DNA of 64,000 bases from an uncultured Flavobacteriales bacterium (GCA_946482515.1 CAMLRS010000003.1:124001-188000), one strand, 5' to 3'. Counted from the first letter of the stretch, positions 25,603-33,993 are shown. Notes: generated from the sequence alone by a model not told the origin. Made by a program: numbers and translations.

Positions 25603-25706
25603 GATATTAGGATATTAAGATTTCAGGACATCAGGAGAGCAAGATATTAAGACTTCAGGACAAGTCTTGTCGTCCTGAAATCTTAAAATCCTGAAGTCTT
25701 AAAATC
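25603..25706. repeat. Family C palindromic repeat, copy 1
   Basis: A 104-bp gap built from words such as TTAAGACTTCAGGACA and, inverted, TCCTGAAATCTTAAAATCC and CTGAAGTCTTAA, so it can fold into a long hairpin. The same words fill the gaps at 46447-46530 and 55822-55902. Confidence 0.75.
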
Positions 25707-26614
25707 TATGCAATGGAAGTTTCCGTCTTGCGGAAATTCGGTGCTACGATCAGGTCTTTGGTGCCGTGGCCCCACGAGTAAAAGCCTTCGCCGGTTTTCA
25801 CGCCTTTTTTGCCTGCTGTTACCATGTTCACGAGCAACGGACATGGAGCATATTTCGGGTTGCCGAAACCGTCGTGGAGTACTTCCAGGATAGCGAGGCA
25901 AACATCCAGTCCGATGAAATCGGCCAGCTGGAGCGGGCCCATCGGGTGCGCCATACCGAGCTTCATCACCGTGTCGATTTCTTCAACGCCCGCAACACCC
26001 TCAAACAGCGTGTAAATGGCTTCGTTGATCATCGGCATCAGGATGCGGTTCGCCACAAATCCAGGGTAGTCGTTTACTTCTACCGGTACTTTGTTCAGCT
26101 TGCGCGAAGTCTCCATGATGAGGTTCGTCACTTCATCGGAAGTAGAATAACCGCGGATGATCTCCACGAGCTTCATCACCGGAACCGGGTTCATGAAGTG
26201 CATACCGATCACTTTTTCCGGACGCGTGGTCACAGAAGCGATTTTCGTAATGGAAATCGAAGAAGTATTGCTGGCCAGAATCACTTCCGGCGCTGTAGCA
26301 GCATCCAATTGACGGAAGATGTTCAGCTTCAGCTCGATGTTTTCCGTAGCAGCTTCTACCACCAGCTCAACGCCTTTTACACCTTCTTCGATGGAAGTAT
26401 ACGTGGTGATGTTGGCCAATGTAGCAGCTTTGTCAGCTTCAGTAATAGCTTCTTTCGCTACCTGGCGATCGAGGTTCTTGGTAATGGTTGCAAGTCCCTT
26501 GTCGAGGGAAGCCTGCGCAATATCAATCAGGGAAACAGTGTAACCGAACTGGGCAAAGGTATGTGCGATACCATTTCCCATCGTTCCTGCTCCGATTACG
26601 GCAACTTTTTTCAT
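25706..26614 (-). CDS. 3-hydroxybutyryl/3-hydroxyacyl-CoA dehydrogenase
   Basis: A 302-residue cytoplasmic NAD-dependent dehydrogenase. The N-terminal Rossmann fold carries GAGTMGNGIAHTFA (8-21). SNTSSISITKIAS and GMHFMNPVPVMKLVEIIRG (catalytic His) follow. The C-terminal domain has YPGFVANRILMPMINEAIYTLFEGVA and KLGMAHPMGPLQLADFIGLD. Length and motifs fit the Hbd/PaaH group acting on short-chain 3-hydroxyacyl-CoA in fatty-acid, butyrate or phenylacetate pathways. No pathway neighbours are in the window to decide among these. Confidence 0.94.
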   Translation of the reverse strand: MKKVAVIGAGTMGNGIAHTFAQFGYTVSLIDIAQASLDKGLATITKNLDRQVAKEAITEADKAATLANITTYTSIEEGVKGVELVVEAATENIELKLNIFRQLDAATAPEVILASNTSSISITKIASVTTRPEKVIGMHFMNPVPVMKLVEIIRGYSTSDEVTNLIMETSRKLNKVPVEVNDYPGFVANRILMPMINEAIYTLFEGVAGVEEIDTVMKLGMAHPMGPLQLADFIGLDVCLAILEVLHDGFGNPKYAPCPLLVNMVTAGKKGVKTGEGFYSWGHGTKDLIVAPNFRKTETSIA

Positions 26615-26650
26615 AGTATTATCAAAATAGAGTCACAAAGATAACTGACA

Positions 26651-26697
26651 AATGCATAATTCAGAATGCATAATTCAGAATGCATAATTCAGAATGT
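26651..26697. repeat. Family D tandem repeat (14-bp unit, three copies)
   Basis: AATGCATAATTCAG occurs three times head to tail (26651-26692) followed by a partial fourth copy. Related words appear at 29474-29500 and 36843-36935. Confidence 0.85.
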
Positions 26698-26720
26698 CTG
26701 TTTCTTCTCGAAATCTGTGG

Positions 26721-27206
26721 TTAATTGCGTTGTAGCAGCTTGATAATCCGTGCGGCTTCTTCGGCTTTTTGGGTGCCGAGCAGGATGCGTTTCCCGTTGG
26801 TTAATTCCAGCTGTATGCCCATTCGTCCGCCTACATTCAATGCCAGGCCGTTGCGTGGCGAAATCCGGATGCCCCAGCCGCCGTATTCACGGATAGGGCT
26901 GTACTCACGAACGGTGATCGTTTCAACCTGGTCCCAGAGAATCGTGCGCTGTTTGCGGTGAACAGGGAAGAAGCGGTAGTGGATTCCTTCCCGGTCGATG
27001 CGCGTTTCCAGTCGCATGGTGAACACCAATACCGCGGGCAGTAATCCGAGTAAAATGGCAAACAGCAGCACGAATACCTCGTCGGAGTCCGGTTTGGGTG
27101 GAACAGCAACACTAATAACCACTATAACAGGGGCTATCAATGCCGTTAACACAACCGCCCAGATCCACCATTGACGGAAACGCTGTATTTCGTGAAACTC
27201 GTTCAT
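26721..27206 (-). CDS. Small membrane protein with PH-like C-terminal domain
   Basis: A 161-residue protein with two transmembrane helices near the N terminus (WWIWAVVLTALIAPVIVVIS and VFVLLFAILLGLLPAVLVF). A cytoplasmic-type beta-rich region follows (IDREGIHYRFFPVHRK, ILWDQVETITV, GIQLELTNGKRILLGTQ), ending in EEAARIIKLLQ. This layout is known from bacterial PH-like membrane proteins (DUF6141-type); function unknown. No catalytic motif is visible. Confidence 0.75.
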   Translation of the reverse strand: MNEFHEIQRFRQWWIWAVVLTALIAPVIVVISVAVPPKPDSDEVFVLLFAILLGLLPAVLVFTMRLETRIDREGIHYRFFPVHRKQRTILWDQVETITVREYSPIREYGGWGIRISPRNGLALNVGGRMGIQLELTNGKRILLGTQKAEEAARIIKLLQRN

Positions 27207-27262
27207 GATCCTTAAAGATACGTATTTCCTGTCCGTACGTGTCCTGATTCCGGCGGAACTTT

Positions 27263-27270
27263 TAAATTTG
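27263..27270 (+). promoter_or_regulatory. -7 box of the aspC operon
   Basis: TAAATTTG, a perfect TAnnTTTG match, 21 bp before the aspC start. The -33 region has no clean TTG. Confidence 0.55.
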
Positions 27271-27291
27271 TACGACTAAAACAAAACGGAT

Positions 27292-28488
27292 ATGATCCAA
27301 TTGTCTGATCGCCTGCTGGCCATGGAAGAATCGGCTACGCTGGCGATGTCGCGCAAAAGCCGCGAGCTGAAAGCACAAGGGAAAGATGTAATCTCCCTGA
27401 GCCTCGGAGAACCCGATTTTTTCACCCCGCAATTCATCAAAGATGCTGCCGTGGAAGCCATGGAGCAAAACTATACGATGTATACGCCGGTTCCCGGTTA
27501 CGATGACCTGCGTGAAGCCATTGCCAATAAATTCCGTCGCGATAACGGGATTTCCTATACAAAAGACCAGATCGTGGTGTCAACAGGTGCAAAGCAATCC
27601 ATTGCCAACCTCGTGATGAGCACGATCAATCCGGGCGATGAAGTCATCATTCCGGCACCTTACTGGGTTTCGTATGCCGAGATCGTAAAAGTAGCTGGTG
27701 GTATACCTGTGGTGGTGCCAACGACAATCGAAAACGATTTCAAATTCTCACCACAGCAGTTCCGCGATGCCATTACACCGAAATCGAAGATGATGATGTT
27801 CTCTTCGCCGTGTAATCCTACCGGAACGGTGTATTCCAAAGAAGAGCTGCGAGCGCTGGCAGATGTGTTGAAAGACTATCCGCAGCTGATTGTGATGTCG
27901 GATGAGATCTACGAGCACATCAACTTCAGCGGCGGCCATTACTCGCTGGCGCAGTTCGAAGACGTATACGATCAGGTAGTTACCGTAAACGGTGTTTCCA
28001 AAGCCTGGGCCATGACCGGCTGGCGGGTAGGATACATCGGCGCGCCGAAGATCATCGCAGATGCCTGCAACAAAATGCAGGGACAATTCACTTCGGCAAC
28101 CTGTTCCATTGCACAGCGGGCCACGATCGCAGCGGTAAACGCCGATCCGGCCATTTTGAAGGATATGATCGCAGCGTTTGAAAAACGTCGCGAGCTGGTG
28201 TTGAAAGCACTGGCCGATATGCCGGGCGTGATCGCCAACAAACCAGGTGGAGCATTCTACGTGTTCCCGGATATTTCTTCCTTCTTCGGGAAAAAAGCCG
28301 GTGACAAAGTCATTGAAACGGCAGAAGATCTGTGTATGTACCTGCTCAACGACGGACTGGTAGCGCTCGTTTCCGGTGAAGCCTTTGGCGATCCGAACTG
28401 CCTGCGCATTTCCTATGCCGCTTCGGAAGAAACATTAACGGAAGCAATGCGCCGTATGGCCGCAGCTTTGGCAAAACTGTCCGCATGA
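27292..28488 (+). CDS. aspC: Class I aspartate/aromatic aminotransferase (PLP-dependent)
   Basis: A 398-residue cytoplasmic enzyme of the AspAT Igamma/thermophile subgroup. Motifs are SLGEPDFFTP, TGAKQSIANL, SSPCNPTG, SDEIYEH (Asp204, pyridine nitrogen) and SKAWAMTGWR (Lys237, Schiff base). It moves amino groups between aspartate (or related acids) and 2-oxoglutarate. It opens a run of co-directional genes with very small gaps; the next gene starts within its stop codon (ATGA, 28485-28488). Confidence 0.94.
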   Translation: MIQLSDRLLAMEESATLAMSRKSRELKAQGKDVISLSLGEPDFFTPQFIKDAAVEAMEQNYTMYTPVPGYDDLREAIANKFRRDNGISYTKDQIVVSTGAKQSIANLVMSTINPGDEVIIPAPYWVSYAEIVKVAGGIPVVVPTTIENDFKFSPQQFRDAITPKSKMMMFSSPCNPTGTVYSKEELRALADVLKDYPQLIVMSDEIYEHINFSGGHYSLAQFEDVYDQVVTVNGVSKAWAMTGWRVGYIGAPKIIADACNKMQGQFTSATCSIAQRATIAAVNADPAILKDMIAAFEKRRELVLKALADMPGVIANKPGGAFYVFPDISSFFGKKAGDKVIETAEDLCMYLLNDGLVALVSGEAFGDPNCLRISYAASEETLTEAMRRMAAALAKLSA

Positions 28489-29474
28489 CGATCCACGAAC
28501 TGCTGAACGAATTCCGCACGAAAACGATCCTGGTCGTAGGCGATGTCATGATCGACGCCTACATCCTTGGAAAAGTGAACCGCGTGAGTCCGGAAGCACC
28601 TGTGCCTATTGTTAGTCTTACAGGACAGGAAGAGCGTCTCGGCGGAGCGGCAAACGTAGCCATGAACCTGAAATCGCTGGGAGCAACACCTATCTTGTGT
28701 TCCGTTGTCGGTTCCGATAAAGAAGGCAAGCGACTGCGCGAGCTCATCATCGAGCAGGAAATGGTTACAGACGGTATTGTGAGCAGCAAGGAACGCGTTA
28801 CGACGGTGAAAACCCGCGTGATTGGCAACAACCAGCATTTGCTGCGCATTGATGCAGAAGACACGCATCCGCTGATCGATACCGAAGAAGAAGCTTTGAT
28901 CGCTACTGTAACCGGTTTGGTGGAAGACGGCGGCATTGATGCGATCATTTTTGAAGACTATAATAAAGGCGTGCTCACACCGCATGTGATCGATGCACTC
29001 ATTGCAGTGGCCCGCAAAAAGAATATTCCGACCACGGTCGACCCGAAACAGGAGAATTTTCTCGCCTACAAAGGCGTGACACTTTTCAAGCCGAATCTCA
29101 AAGAGCTGCGCGAAGGCATGGGCGGTCATTTCAGCTTCACCGAGCGTGCGGCGTTTGATCGTGCAGTAGTGGCGCTTCAAAAAGCCCTGCAAAATGAGAT
29201 TACCTTTGTAACGCTTTCGGAACACGGTGTGTATATTGCCAATCACCGGGAGCATCATCATATTCCGGCGCATATTCGCACCATTGCTGATGTGAGCGGG
29301 GCAGGTGATACGGTAATCAGCGTGGCGACCTTGTGCCTGGCTTCCGGCGTTTCCATCCGGACCATAGCCGAGCTGTCGAACCTGGCCGGCGGACTGGTTT
29401 GTGAACGCAGCGGCGTAGTAAGTATCGAGCCCGACCAGCTGATCGAAGAATGTGAAGGAAAAGAGCTTTTGTAA
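28485..29474 (+). CDS. rfaE1: PfkB-family D-glycero-beta-D-manno-heptose-7-phosphate kinase (RfaE domain I)
   Basis: A 329-residue ribokinase-fold kinase. It shows VVGDVMIDAYILGKVNRVSPEAP in two parts (the DxMxD start and the RISPEAP-like motif of HldE kinase domains), ERLGGAANVAMNL, TVDPKQENF, FKPNLKEL and the PfkB end signature DVSGAGDTVISV with catalytic Asp. It would phosphorylate heptose-7-phosphate on the way to ADP-heptose. The nucleotidyl-transferase half of HldE is absent, so that step must be encoded elsewhere. The gene overlaps aspC by 4 bp. Confidence 0.88.
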   Translation: MTIHELLNEFRTKTILVVGDVMIDAYILGKVNRVSPEAPVPIVSLTGQEERLGGAANVAMNLKSLGATPILCSVVGSDKEGKRLRELIIEQEMVTDGIVSSKERVTTVKTRVIGNNQHLLRIDAEDTHPLIDTEEEALIATVTGLVEDGGIDAIIFEDYNKGVLTPHVIDALIAVARKKNIPTTVDPKQENFLAYKGVTLFKPNLKELREGMGGHFSFTERAAFDRAVVALQKALQNEITFVTLSEHGVYIANHREHHHIPAHIRTIADVSGAGDTVISVATLCLASGVSIRTIAELSNLAGGLVCERSGVVSIEPDQLIEECEGKELL

Positions 29475-29501
29475 TTCACAATGCAGCATTCATAATTCGC
29501 A
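29474..29501. repeat. Family D fragment
   Basis: ATTCACAATGCAGCATTCATAATTCGCAATG is made of the same AATGCA/CATAATTC words as the tandem repeat at 26651. It fills the whole gap between rfaE1 and menG, including the bases just before the menG start. Confidence 0.6.
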
Positions 29502-30233
29502 ATGAGCAGAAAAGAAGTAAAACCGTACGGAAGTACCGACAAATCCAAAAAAGAAGAAGTAGCCGAAATGTTCAACAACATTTCCGGTAAATACGACTTC
29601 CTGAACCATTTTCTGTCGGTAGGAATTGACCGTATCTGGCGGAAAAAGGCCATTGCCAAGCTGCGCGAGCTCAATCCGCAGCGCATGCTCGACATCGCTA
29701 CCGGAACAGGTGATTTTGCGCTCGAAGCACTGAAGCTGAACCCGAAAGAAATCATCGGCGTCGATATTTCGGAAGGTATGCTAGCTGTTGGCCGCGAGAA
29801 AATGAAAAAGAAAGGGGTGGATCACATCATTTCCATGCGTTTGGGCGATTCGGAAGCGCTTCCGTTTGAAGACGGCTATTTCGACGCTTTTACGGTTGGT
29901 TTTGGCGTGCGGAATTATGAAAACCTCGAAAAAGGATTGTCAGAAATGCTGCGCGTATTGCGTCCCGGCGGAAAAGGCATCATCCTGGAGTTTTCCAAGC
30001 CGAAGAAATTCCCCGTTAAACAATACTATGCGTTCCACTCGAAATACATCATTCCGTTCTTCGGGAAACGCATTTCGAAAGACGATAAAGCCTATGCTTA
30101 CCTGCCGGAATCGGTGGCTGCTTTTCCCGAAGGAGAAGACTTCCTGGCCATTCTCCGAAAGGTCGGTTACAAAAATGTGGAAGCGCAAACAGTCGGCGGC
30201 GGAATCGCAACCATTTATTCAGGGGTAAAATAA
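29502..30233 (+). CDS. menG: Demethylmenaquinone methyltransferase
   Basis: A 243-residue SAM-dependent methyltransferase of the UbiE/MenG family. Motif I is [14 protein letters not shown], followed by [42 protein letters not shown] and the family segment [15 protein letters not shown]. It makes menaquinone from demethylmenaquinone, the last step of quinone synthesis in Bacteroidota. It stands directly before porT, an arrangement commonly seen in Flavobacteriia. Confidence 0.95.
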   Translation: MSRKEVKPYGSTDKSKKEEVAEMFNNISGKYDFLNHFLSVGIDRIWRKKAIAKLRELNPQRMLDIATGTGDFALEALKLNPKEIIGVDISEGMLAVGREKMKKKGVDHIISMRLGDSEALPFEDGYFDAFTVGFGVRNYENLEKGLSEMLRVLRPGGKGIILEFSKPKKFPVKQYYAFHSKYIIPFFGKRISKDDKAYAYLPESVAAFPEGEDFLAILRKVGYKNVEAQTVGGGIATIYSGVK

Positions 30234-30263
30234 TTAATCGGCGGGTTCGTTAACAGAGATTAC

Positions 30264-30980
30264 ATGAGGAATTTGGTGTTGACAGGATGTTTGTTGCTTT
30301 CAGGATTGGCGTTTGCACAGCCTGAGAAGACAAAAAACTATCGCAAGTTTGATGAGCGTTTGCTGCATTTCGGCTTTATGCTGGGGGCAAACACGTCGAA
30401 CTTCATTTCCTATCCTGTTCCCGACGCTTACGACAAATACAAGCTCAAATCGCTCGAGAATCAGAGCCAGCCCGGCGGACAAGTGGGTATCGTGACCACG
30501 CTGAAGCTTTTTACGCCGGTGGTGCGTTTGCGCTTTATTCCAACATTGTCCTTCCAGGAACGTGTGCTGAAGTATTACTACGAAGATCCCGATCCCACGG
30601 CAACCAAAGACATTTACAAGGAAGAGCGCGTAAACTCCACGAATCTCGATTTTCCGCTCATGCTGCAATTCCGTACGCTGCGCCAGAACAACTTTGCGAG
30701 CTACGTGCTCGTTGGCGGGCAGTATTCCTACGATTTGCAGTCACAGGAAGAAGCGTCTCAATCGCTGATCGATCCATTCATCAAGATCAAAGCACACGAT
30801 TTCCAGGGACAAGTAGGCGTGGGCGTTGAATTTTTCGCGCCGTACTTCAAATTCGGGATGGAAGTGAAATATTCGCAGGGCTTTTCCAATTCGCTCATCC
30901 AGGACAATACCGTTCCTTCCAATCCGATCGATCGCCTGTACAACCGCGTATGGTGGATTTCCTTTATTTTTGAAGGATAA
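30264..30980 (+). CDS. porT: PorT family outer-membrane protein of the type IX secretion system
   Basis: A 238-residue protein with signal peptide MRNLVLTGCLLLSGLAFAQ, then a beta-barrel of about eight strands (LHFGFMLGANTSNFISYPV, VVRLRFIPTLSFQERVLKYY, FPLMLQFRTLRQNN, GVGVEFFAPYFKFGMEVKYSQGF). PorT/SprT is required for T9SS secretion; the exact job is not settled. The identification rests on length, barrel pattern and the menG neighbour. The window also contains several proteins with T9SS sorting domains, the expected substrates. Confidence 0.88.
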   Translation: MRNLVLTGCLLLSGLAFAQPEKTKNYRKFDERLLHFGFMLGANTSNFISYPVPDAYDKYKLKSLENQSQPGGQVGIVTTLKLFTPVVRLRFIPTLSFQERVLKYYYEDPDPTATKDIYKEERVNSTNLDFPLMLQFRTLRQNNFASYVLVGGQYSYDLQSQEEASQSLIDPFIKIKAHDFQGQVGVGVEFFAPYFKFGMEVKYSQGFSNSLIQDNTVPSNPIDRLYNRVWWISFIFEG

Positions 30981-32528
30981 ATGCAGCAGCTTCAGATCAG
31001 AGTTACGCCCGAACAGGCGAAAGATACACATGCACTTACGCAGGAAATAGCCCGGGAGCTCGGACAAGCACCCGACAGCTTCGATTTTGTGTGGCACAAA
31101 CGTTCGATCGATGCCCGCAAGCGCGATATTAAGATCAACGCCACCTTTCTGATCTATCCGAAAGGCAAAGTGCCGCCGCGTACTGTTTCCTTTCATCCGC
31201 AAAACGTTGCAAACGGAATACCTGTTGTGATCATAGGCGCCGGACCAGCCGGTTTGTACGCCGCTTTGCGTGCGCTTGAGCTGGGTTTGAAGCCCATTAT
31301 CTACGAACGTGGAAAAGATGTGCGTTCGCGCCGTCGCGACCTGGCGAGCCTGAATAAGGAACAGCTCGTAAATCCGGAATCGAATTATTGTTTCGGTGAA
31401 GGCGGTGCGGGAACCTATTCGGACGGTAAATTGTATACCCGTTCGAAAAAGCGCGGCGACGTGATGAAAGCGCTCGAGTGGCTGGTCGAATTCGGCGCAC
31501 CGGATGACATTCTCGTCGATGCACATCCGCATATCGGTACAAACAAGCTGCCGCAGCTCATCGTTGCCATGCGCGAATGCATCATCGAACACGGCGGCGA
31601 AGTGCATTTTGATGCCAGGCTCACGGATATCGGGATCGAAAACAACGCTGTTTCGGCAATTTCCATCAATAACGGTCCGACCGTACCGTGTCAGCACCTC
31701 ATCCTGGCCACCGGCCACAGCGCACGGGATATTTTTCACCTGCTGCACGAAAAAAACATTGCGATCCGCTCCAAAGCCTTTGCACTGGGCGTTCGCGTAG
31801 AGCATACGCAGGAGCTCATCGATAAAATTCAATACAACGGTCGTCTCAACGACGATTTCCTTCCGCCAGCATCCTATTCGCTCGTAACACAAGTCGAAGA
31901 CAAAGGCGTGTTTTCGTTCTGTATGTGTCCGGGCGGAATCATTGCGCCATGCGCTACGGCAGAAGGAGAAGTGGTCACTAATGGCTGGTCGCCGTCCAAG
32001 CGCAACAACCCGACGTCCAATTCCGGGATCGTTGTAAGTGTTGAGCCGTCGGAATTGCCGGATTACGATCCGAAAAATCCGTTTGTTTGCCTCGAATTTC
32101 AGCAACAGGTGGAACAAGCCTGCTGGGAGGCGGCCGGGAAGACACAGCGTGTTCCCGCTCAGCGACTGAAAGATTTCGTCGACCGGAAAGTATCAACAGA
32201 TTTCCCGAGGACTTCCTATCAACCGGGCATTGTCAGCGTCGACCTGAACAAAGTTCTGCCAGATTTTATTGCCCGCCGTCTGCGGAAAGCTTTCATCGAT
32301 TTCGACAAAAAAATGCACGGCTTCCTCACCAACGATGCTGTGGTCCATGCGCCCGAATCGCGTACGTCCTCACCGGTTTCCATTCCGCGCGATCCTGAAA
32401 CCTGCATGCACGTCGATATCAAAGGACTCTATCCTTGCGGCGAAGGCGCCGGTTACGCCGGAGGAATCATCTCCGCTGCCATCGATGGGATGAAATGCAC
32501 GGATGCCGTAGCAGCGCAGTTGAAGTAG
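30981..32528 (+). CDS. FAD-dependent dehydrogenase (COG2509-type)
   Basis: A 515-residue flavoprotein starting on the base after the porT stop. An N-terminal ~75-residue domain precedes the dinucleotide-binding motif VVIIGAGPAGLYAALRALE. Further features are FGEGGAGTYSDGKLYTR, HPHIGTNKLPQ, ATGHSARDIF and, near the end, the second FAD signature YPCGEGAGYAGGIISAA. This is the set seen in an uncharacterised family of FAD-dependent dehydrogenases. Substrate unknown. It is the last gene of the aspC-to-here run and is followed by a repeat-rich gap. Confidence 0.9.
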   Translation: MQQLQIRVTPEQAKDTHALTQEIARELGQAPDSFDFVWHKRSIDARKRDIKINATFLIYPKGKVPPRTVSFHPQNVANGIPVVIIGAGPAGLYAALRALELGLKPIIYERGKDVRSRRRDLASLNKEQLVNPESNYCFGEGGAGTYSDGKLYTRSKKRGDVMKALEWLVEFGAPDDILVDAHPHIGTNKLPQLIVAMRECIIEHGGEVHFDARLTDIGIENNAVSAISINNGPTVPCQHLILATGHSARDIFHLLHEKNIAIRSKAFALGVRVEHTQELIDKIQYNGRLNDDFLPPASYSLVTQVEDKGVFSFCMCPGGIIAPCATAEGEVVTNGWSPSKRNNPTSNSGIVVSVEPSELPDYDPKNPFVCLEFQQQVEQACWEAAGKTQRVPAQRLKDFVDRKVSTDFPRTSYQPGIVSVDLNKVLPDFIARRLRKAFIDFDKKMHGFLTNDAVVHAPESRTSSPVSIPRDPETCMHVDIKGLYPCGEGAGYAGGIISAAIDGMKCTDAVAAQLK

Positions 32529-32548
32529 GCAGGGCATTCATTTTTTTT

Positions 32549-32620
32549 CACTACAAACCTGCCTGTCGGCAGACAGGGGAGCAAAGAGTAATTACTCAAC
32601 TGTGTTTGTTAAGGAACAAA
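32549..32620. repeat. Family A fragment, reverse orientation, with an inserted 20-bp hairpin
   Basis: TTCACTACAAA (32547-32557) and GGAGCAAAGAGTAA (32577-32590) are the two halves of the family A end, followed by CTGTGTTTGTTAAGGAACAAAG. This is the reverse complement of the right part of the copy at 49226. The halves are split by a palindromic segment around CCTGTCGGCAGACAGG (32562-32577). Confidence 0.65.
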
Positions 32621-32660
32621 GTTACCCGCGTGGTTTTATAAAAAGATATGTTCTGACTTC

Positions 32661-32745
32661 TCTCCGCCGTGGCGGAAGACCGAGAGGGGTGGCAACCTAA
32701 TCGTAGTCGGCCACCCTCCTTAATCCTCCCTCAAGGGAGGAGACA
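32661..32745. repeat. Family B repeat, copy 1
   Basis: Three nested inverted repeats: TCCGCC-GT-GGCGGA; GAGGGGTGGC paired with GGCCACCCTCC; and CCTCCCTCAAGGGAGG. Parts, notably GCCACCCTCCT and CTCAAGGGAGGAG, recur at 51540-51667. Confidence 0.65.
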
Positions 32746-32785
32746 GTAAAACACTTTACTTCTTTGTCCTGAAACGGCCCATTAA

Positions 32786-32819
32786 TTGCTGCCGGAATAC
32801 TTATATTTGAAACTCTAAG
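32786..32819 (+). promoter_or_regulatory. Promoter of the metal-binding protein gene
   Basis: TTG at 32786-32788, a 23-bp spacer and a perfect -7 box TATATTTG at 32812-32819, 9 bp before the start codon. Confidence 0.65.
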
Positions 32820-32828
32820 GCTTTCACC

Positions 32829-33179
32829 ATGAAACAACTGCTTTTTACACTCGTTTTGTTGCTCAGCTGCACCGCTTTCGGGCAGAGCGGCAAAAAAGCA
32901 ACGGTCGTCATTTCCACCAAAAACACCTGCAATCACTGCAAAGTGTGCGAAACCTGCGGCCAGAAGCTGGAAACCGATCTGTATTTCGTGCGTGGTATTA
33001 AGCTGGTGGAATACAACGAAGCCGACATGACCACGACCATTGTGTACAAACCGAAGCTGATCACGCCGGAAAAAATCCGTCAGGAAATTGCCAAATTGGG
33101 TTTTGATGCCGATGAGGTGAAAGCCGATCCGGAAGCCTATGCCAAGCGCGATGCGTGCTGTACCGGCGGAGAAGATTAG
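32829..33179 (+). CDS. Secreted heavy-metal-associated (HMA-like) protein
   Basis: A 116-residue protein with signal peptide MKQLLFTLVLLLSCTAFGQ. The rest matches a single HMA-type ferredoxin-fold domain: beta strand KATVVIST, then a cysteine cluster NTCNHCKVCETCG in place of the usual GMTCxxC, helix LETDLYF, strand IKLVEYNEADMTTTIVY, and helix TPEKIRQEIAKLGFDAD. A second cysteine pair (DACCTGG) ends the protein. It probably binds a soft metal such as copper in the periplasm. Its stop codon overlaps that of the converging methylase gene by 4 bp. Confidence 0.85.
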   Translation: MKQLLFTLVLLLSCTAFGQSGKKATVVISTKNTCNHCKVCETCGQKLETDLYFVRGIKLVEYNEADMTTTIVYKPKLITPEKIRQEIAKLGFDADEVKADPEAYAKRDACCTGGED

Positions 33180-33904
33180 CGGTGAACTTCCGCCAGTAGA
33201 ATAGCTGTAGCCGTAGCCACATTCAGCGATTCAGCTCCACCGATCCGTGGAATAGTAACAGCTTCCGTTACCAGTGGCAGCAATGCTTCCGAAATGCCGT
33301 TTCCTTCATTGCCCATCAGCAAAATACCGCTTTTATCGTATTGTACCGATGAATAGTTCGTGCCGTTGAGCAGCGCGCCATAAACCGGTTTCCCGCTTTC
33401 TTTCAGAAAAGTCCCAAGATCTGTATAAACCACCTGTACGCGGAAAATAGCTCCCATCGATGCCTGTATCACTTTCGGGTTGTAACAATCGACGGTTTGT
33501 TGTGAGCAAACCACTGTCTTAATGCCAAACCAGTCGGCTAGGCGCATGATCGTTCCCATATTTCCCGGATCCTGAACGTCGTCGAGGGCAAGGGTGAACC
33601 CCGAAGTGGCAGCAAGCTGTTCCGGACGTTTGAAAACGGCAATGAGCTTGTTGGGCGTTTTGAAAGCGGACAGCTGTTCCATTTCACTCGCAGAAGCAGT
33701 GAAAGCGGGAAGGTCCTGATAGCCTGAAACCAGGTGGACGGCGTCTTTTTGAACGACGAGGCAAACAAGCTTCAGCTGCGGGATTTCCAGTCCTTCGAGC
33801 ACAGTTTTTTCACCTTCTGCTACGAAAACACCTTCCGCCTCCCGGTTCTTTTTCTGTCCGAGCGACCTGATCCACTTGATCTTTGCTTTTGAAATGCTTT
33901 CCAC
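33176..33904 (-). CDS. TrmH/SpoU-family RNA 2'-O-methyltransferase
   Basis: A 242-residue protein of the SPOUT superfamily. The N-terminal substrate-binding part opens with AKIKWIRSLGQKKNREAEGVF split over two lines of the family pattern. The catalytic domain shows LALDDVQDPGNMGTIMRLADW (motif 1), GILLMGNEGNGIS (motif 2) and SLNVATATAILL (motif 3), which form the trefoil knot and SAM site. It likely methylates 23S rRNA or tRNA; RlmB is the best-known relative but the target cannot be read from sequence. It is divergent from tamL and convergent with the HMA protein gene. Confidence 0.92.
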   Translation of the reverse strand: MESISKAKIKWIRSLGQKKNREAEGVFVAEGEKTVLEGLEIPQLKLVCLVVQKDAVHLVSGYQDLPAFTASASEMEQLSAFKTPNKLIAVFKRPEQLAATSGFTLALDDVQDPGNMGTIMRLADWFGIKTVVCSQQTVDCYNPKVIQASMGAIFRVQVVYTDLGTFLKESGKPVYGALLNGTNYSSVQYDKSGILLMGNEGNGISEALLPLVTEAVTIPRIGGAESLNVATATAILLAEVHR

Positions 33905-33979
33905 CGTGCGTTGTCTCGTGCAAACATACTGTTTTTTGCCCTTTTGATCTCAGGATACGGAACGGTAGTCAGCTTTTCT

Positions 33980-33987
33980 TATTTTTG
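33980..33987 (+). promoter_or_regulatory. -7 box six bases before the tamL start
   Basis: TATTTTTG, a perfect TAnnTTTG match, ends 6 bp before the ATG at 33994, which implies a leaderless or nearly leaderless transcript. Confidence 0.45.
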
Positions 33988-33993
33988 TTCTGC

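Noticed and set aside
26651..26697. Possible CRISPR array
   Set aside because: The 14-bp units are directly adjacent with no spacers, and no cas gene is nearby.
28413..29489. Open frame of 358 codons opposite rfaE1
   Set aside because: Antisense shadow of a PfkB kinase with all motifs intact.
30741..32117. Open frame of 458 codons opposite the FAD dehydrogenase and porT
   Set aside because: It spans two well-supported genes on the other strand, and its composition is that of an antisense shadow.
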